Below the pieces are notes generated by a model that worked only from the letters and a program-made list of their open reading frames with translations, had not been told where the DNA came from and searched no databases. 64,000 nt of DNA from Antedon mediterranea. Taxonomy: Eukaryota > Echinodermata > Crinoidea > Comatulida > Antedonidae. The translations under genes were made by a program, and so were the position numbers. The DNA is taken from contig NC_092672.1 of the NCBI RefSeq assembly GCF_964355755.1, forward strand, positions 14,194,501-14,258,500, written 5' to 3'. Of this stretch, positions 61,201 through 64,000 are shown piece after piece (position 1 is the first letter of the stretch; every line of letters starts with the position of its first letter).

Positions 61201-63766
61201 ACACATTTGAATTAAGTTGTCATAAGCGCACCTTTAGGAAAGCAGTTGACTATACTCCATACCTGGATGACCGGTAAGCAGTTTCCAATCTCCAACTCTT
61301 ATTGCAGCTGTCATGTTCACATTAAACACACTTTTGTCTTTTTCTTCAAATGCATCAATGTTATGCAACAGCTCTTTGCGTGGTGATGGTTTATTTTCAC
61401 TGAAAAAATGTAAGAATGTTAACCAACTGTAGAACAAGCATTATGTAATTAAGGTTTTATCTAGAGTGTTATCTTATCATTAGGATATGTTTAGGCTAAA
61501 ACACCTAATGTTTACAATGGAACCTTCTGCACATTTCAACAAACAGCAACAAAAAAAACAATCTCTCAGCAAAGGCAATTTTGAACAAATGTGAAAACTT
61601 AGGCCTATGCTAATGGCTTTGTACAGTAATTAAACAGAGACTTTTCAATTTCAGTGAACATGCACAAATTAAATTTTTGTGGTGTTATAACATCATATGT
61701 CCACTTTTACTCAGTCAGAGAGCAAATTGCAAAATGCAGATGAACAAGTTCTCAAGTCTGCACATATCATAAAATGAATTCATAAAAGTTGACATAGTGG
61801 ACTTGGGTGCAAATCTTTTTTTGTGTTTAAATGCAGATCTCATAAACCGAAAAAGCAAGTAAACATAGTTTATCTTCATTGTTAAAAAATATGCCTATCT
61901 TGCACTTTAAAGCTGGCAGTACAGATTACAGTACTTAATCTTACAGTTCATAGATAGTAAATATGAAAGCACATGAAACCTAATACTTTATGTATTTCTT
62001 GCACATTTTTTAGCAGCATTCTATTTCCTAATATTAATCAACATTGAAAGCAACATTTAAACTACATATTGGTGTTCTCAACAACACAATTATATTCAAT
62101 TGTAAATACAGTGTTAACTCTTCAATTAAAGGTTTTAGCATAATAGTAGTATTACTGATTCCCATTGTTTAAAAATATTCAGTACATTAAATTTAAATGT
62201 TACAGTTTAACCTTTTAGATTAATGATTTCCTAGCGTGGGTGTTCTTAGAAGTAACTAACTACTATAAAAATAAGTACACTTTGTCACTTGTAAGTTATT
62301 TAACTGAATTAAAAGTATAAGCTATACCTTATAGTTGGCCAAACATTAAAACCATCCAGGGTTAAGTCGCTAATGTTTCCATTGGCAATACCTTGTACAA
62401 GAGTAGGAAACCAATCACTGATGTGCATCAACTCTTTGGTAATCGTGCCTTGTACGTTGAGTGGTAGAAGAGGACTAGAAGTAAAGCCAACAGCTTTCAT
62501 TCCACCTTCCCAATACGATGCCTTCCAACCACGTAGAGGCCAATTATTTCCTCCTTGAAGAACCTGTCCGCCATTGTCTTATAAAGAAACAAAAAATTTA
62601 TTTTCTTTTTCATGATTTTTCAAAAAAGAACTATTGGCAACTGACTATTGTAACTCACTGAGACACATTGTATGTATGATGGTTAGGGTCTTGTTTCCAG
62701 CACCACTGTTTACCAACATACCAAACCTTTTTAGGATTGTTTTAAATAATTACAATCCGAATATGATGACACTTCTTGATATTAATTGTGTTGTATTTTT
62801 TAATACCTAGGAGAAAGTTGTTTGATTATACATGTTACCATTATCATTACACACACAAATAAATTCCTCCCCTGAAAAAACTCCTAAAAATTGTCTGAAC
62901 AATAAACACCTTGCGCGTTTATTCAAATGAATACAGTAAATATAATTACCAGTTGAAAATATGAGTATTGTGTTATTCCACACAAGATTATCCTTTAACG
63001 ATTGCACTATCTTGCCTACAGCATCGTCCATACATGTTGTCATGGCAGCATACAGTCTTCTATTCTTATTCTTTATGTGTGAATACATGTTTATATATTT
63101 ATCTGGTGCTTGTAAAGGAGAGTGGACTGATTGCAATGCAAGATATAAAAAAAAAGGCTGCAAGAAAACATCAATGTTAATCGCACAAAAAGATTCACTG
63201 TATTTATTTTCCACTATATGGAATCACAAGTTGAGATTAAAATCAATTCAATACTTCTTTATATTATCTCATAAATATGGTACAGTGATTGTTACACTTT
63301 ATAGAAACTTTAAATTTCTTTACATTTGATTCATGACATTAACAGTATCAAATATGTACTGTATGTCATATAAATGTTGACATGGAAAAGGTGAATGAAC
63401 TGTGAATGAATAAAATGCGATTTTAACAGATCGACATTGACTGGTTACATTATTTTAAAAAAAATGTATACAAAAGTTACAAAATATTGGTTATGTCAGT
63501 TTAAGTATTATTAAGTGTCAATATTAAATTATAATGAGGATCTAATTATCCAAGCATTTCATAAAAACAAACCTCATTTGTATTATGTTTTGTAATAATA
63601 TTCTGTACTTGTTCAGTAAATATGTACGTTGAATAATTGCCTGTGTACTCCCAGGCAGGTCGAAGGTCATCATGTAAGTCATAAGCATACCAATGTTTCA
63701 TAAAAGTACTTGGAAAACCACCATTTCGATAATGTGTCCAATAGTCTTCGCTACCAGTTAGGTAAC
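58212..63766 (-). CDS. Arylsulfatase B/I/J-type sulfatase, C-terminal exons
   Basis: Five minus-strand exons: 63573-63766, 62950-63157, 62328-62577, 61263-61399 and 58212-58483. They join in frame to 353 residues ending ...HQDVWGPWD. Sulfatases of this group remove sulfate from glycosaminoglycans in lysosomes or outside the cell. Visible family blocks: [26 protein letters not shown] (substrate/active-site His), TDNGG (metal-binding Asp-Asn), [14 protein letters not shown] (active-site Lys), [22 protein letters not shown] and [10 protein letters not shown]. The N-terminal half with the formylglycine-forming Cys motif lies beyond the right edge, so completeness cannot be judged. Order and spacing match human ARSB closely; ARSI and ARSJ are alternatives. 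Exon 63573 uses a GTTTGT donor. Confidence 0.93.
58860..59040 (-). repeat. Second copy of the TTAAAGATGTATTGTCCC repeat
   Basis: GGGGGACAATACATCTTTAA at the right end is the reverse complement of the start of 37545-37700; TTTTTGGTCGAAGTCAATAA is shared in altered form with 63945-63975 (TTCACTTTGACCAAAAATTG). Confidence 0.55.
59328..60475 (+). repeat. ~47-bp tandem array split by a transposon
   Basis: Units of GGTTACATAAATGGTTACCA, ATTAAAACGGTTGTTTGTC, AATAAA occur once left of the element at 59376-60311 and about four times to its right (60312-60475), with increasing divergence toward the right. Confidence 0.85.
59376..60311. mobile_element. hAT-like non-autonomous element (CAGTGGCGGAT termini)
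   Basis: Starts CAGTGGCGGATGTAGGGG and ends CCTAGATCCGCCACTG, an inverted pair of the kind known for hAT-type elements. AAGGT flanks both ends (59371-59375 and 60312-60316), shorter than the 8 bp typical of hAT. Inserted inside one unit of the tandem array. No transposase frame. Confidence 0.8.
60834..61236. mobile_element. 403-bp MITE in the last sulfatase intron
   Basis: Left terminus TAAAGGTGCACTTATGTCAA and right terminus TGTCATAAGCGCACCTTTA form inverted repeats. CTTATGTCAAC or CTTATGTCGAC recurs internally (about 60845, 60903, 61191), giving sub-terminal repeats. It ends 26 bases from the donor of exon 61263-61399. No coding frame. Confidence 0.8.
62806..62931 (+). repeat. Interspersed repeat, copy 2
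   Basis: CCTAGGAGAAAGTTG, TGATTATACATGTTACCA, CTCCCC blocks and GCGTTTATTCAAAT follow the order of copy 1 at 4103-4216. Lies next to the donor side of sulfatase exon 62950-63157. Confidence 0.6.
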
Positions 63767-63924
63767 CTAGAGTACAGTATAATATATCAATTAGTTTTAC
63801 ATTCAGTAGCCGTATATTTTATAAAATATTATAACATCATTGTGGTATTATGATTTACATACACAATATTATTAAATTTCATCATAAAAAATTGTTGGCT
63901 TCACCCATCCTAGGTACATATATA

Positions 63925-64000
63925 TATTGTCCTCCCTGAAAAACTATAGTTATTCACTTTGACCAAAAATTGGATCTAAAGAAAATTATTTACCTAAAAA
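63925..64000 (+). repeat. Partial copy of the TTAAAGATGTATTGTCC repeat at the window edge
   Basis: TTGTCCTCCCTGAAAAACTA and TAGTTATTCACTTTGACCAA match the family seen at 37545 and 58860; it continues off the window. Confidence 0.5.

Overview
Eukaryotic, AT-rich, intron-rich genomic DNA, most likely from a marine invertebrate deuterostome; an echinoderm is my best guess. The reasons are vertebrate-like orthologues with many short exons and GT-AG introns, abundant LINE, SINE and foldback-element debris, and strong enrichment of TAGGCCTA/CTAG words. The species is not established. There are no bacterial features.

Layout. 1-1974: RT-coding end of a CR1-like LINE, minus strand, open off the left edge. 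4934-8804 (+): C1orf50-family gene, first exon not found. 11954-16057 (-): a seven-exon gene I do not recognise whose exons all join in frame; its predicted 724-residue product is disordered and rich in short linear motifs, including a SILK...RVTF pair typical of protein phosphatase 1 docking and several acidic W-x-x-[LI] sites. 19714-29957 (+): complete cyclin L gene (cyclin boxes plus C-terminal RS domain) with a convincing 31-nt stop-containing cassette exon. 35031-55252 (+): complete 15-coding-exon GMP synthase gene (696 aa) whose introns hold a large 22/24-bp minisatellite, a decayed multicopy invertebrate gene, LINE and SINE pieces and a ~3.2 kb region flanked by GTATAC-rich inverted arms. 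58212-63766 (-): last five exons of an arylsulfatase B/I/J-type sulfatase; the catalytic N-terminal part lies beyond the right edge.

Gene order: C1orf50 and the SLiM-rich gene converge; the SLiM-rich gene and cyclin L diverge from a shared ~3.7 kb interval; cyclin L and GMPS are in tandem, an adjacency also reflected in human 3q25; GMPS and the sulfatase converge. The genes are functionally independent housekeeping genes (splicing/transcription cyclin, purine synthesis, lysosomal sulfatase) apart from the unknown gene.

The mobile-element record is unusually legible. Two foldback elements carry GGCGCTA termini and exact 8-bp target duplications (CCGTATTC, CCGTTTTC), one of them nested inside the arm of another foldback. 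A CAGTGGCGGAT-terminated hAT-like element split a tandem array. A GGGCCGAATCGTC-type inverted-repeat family occurs in several copies, one broken by a LINE. The most interesting novel candidate is the unknown minus-strand gene at 11954-16057, with duplicated exons and a decayed tandem copy of its 3' end.
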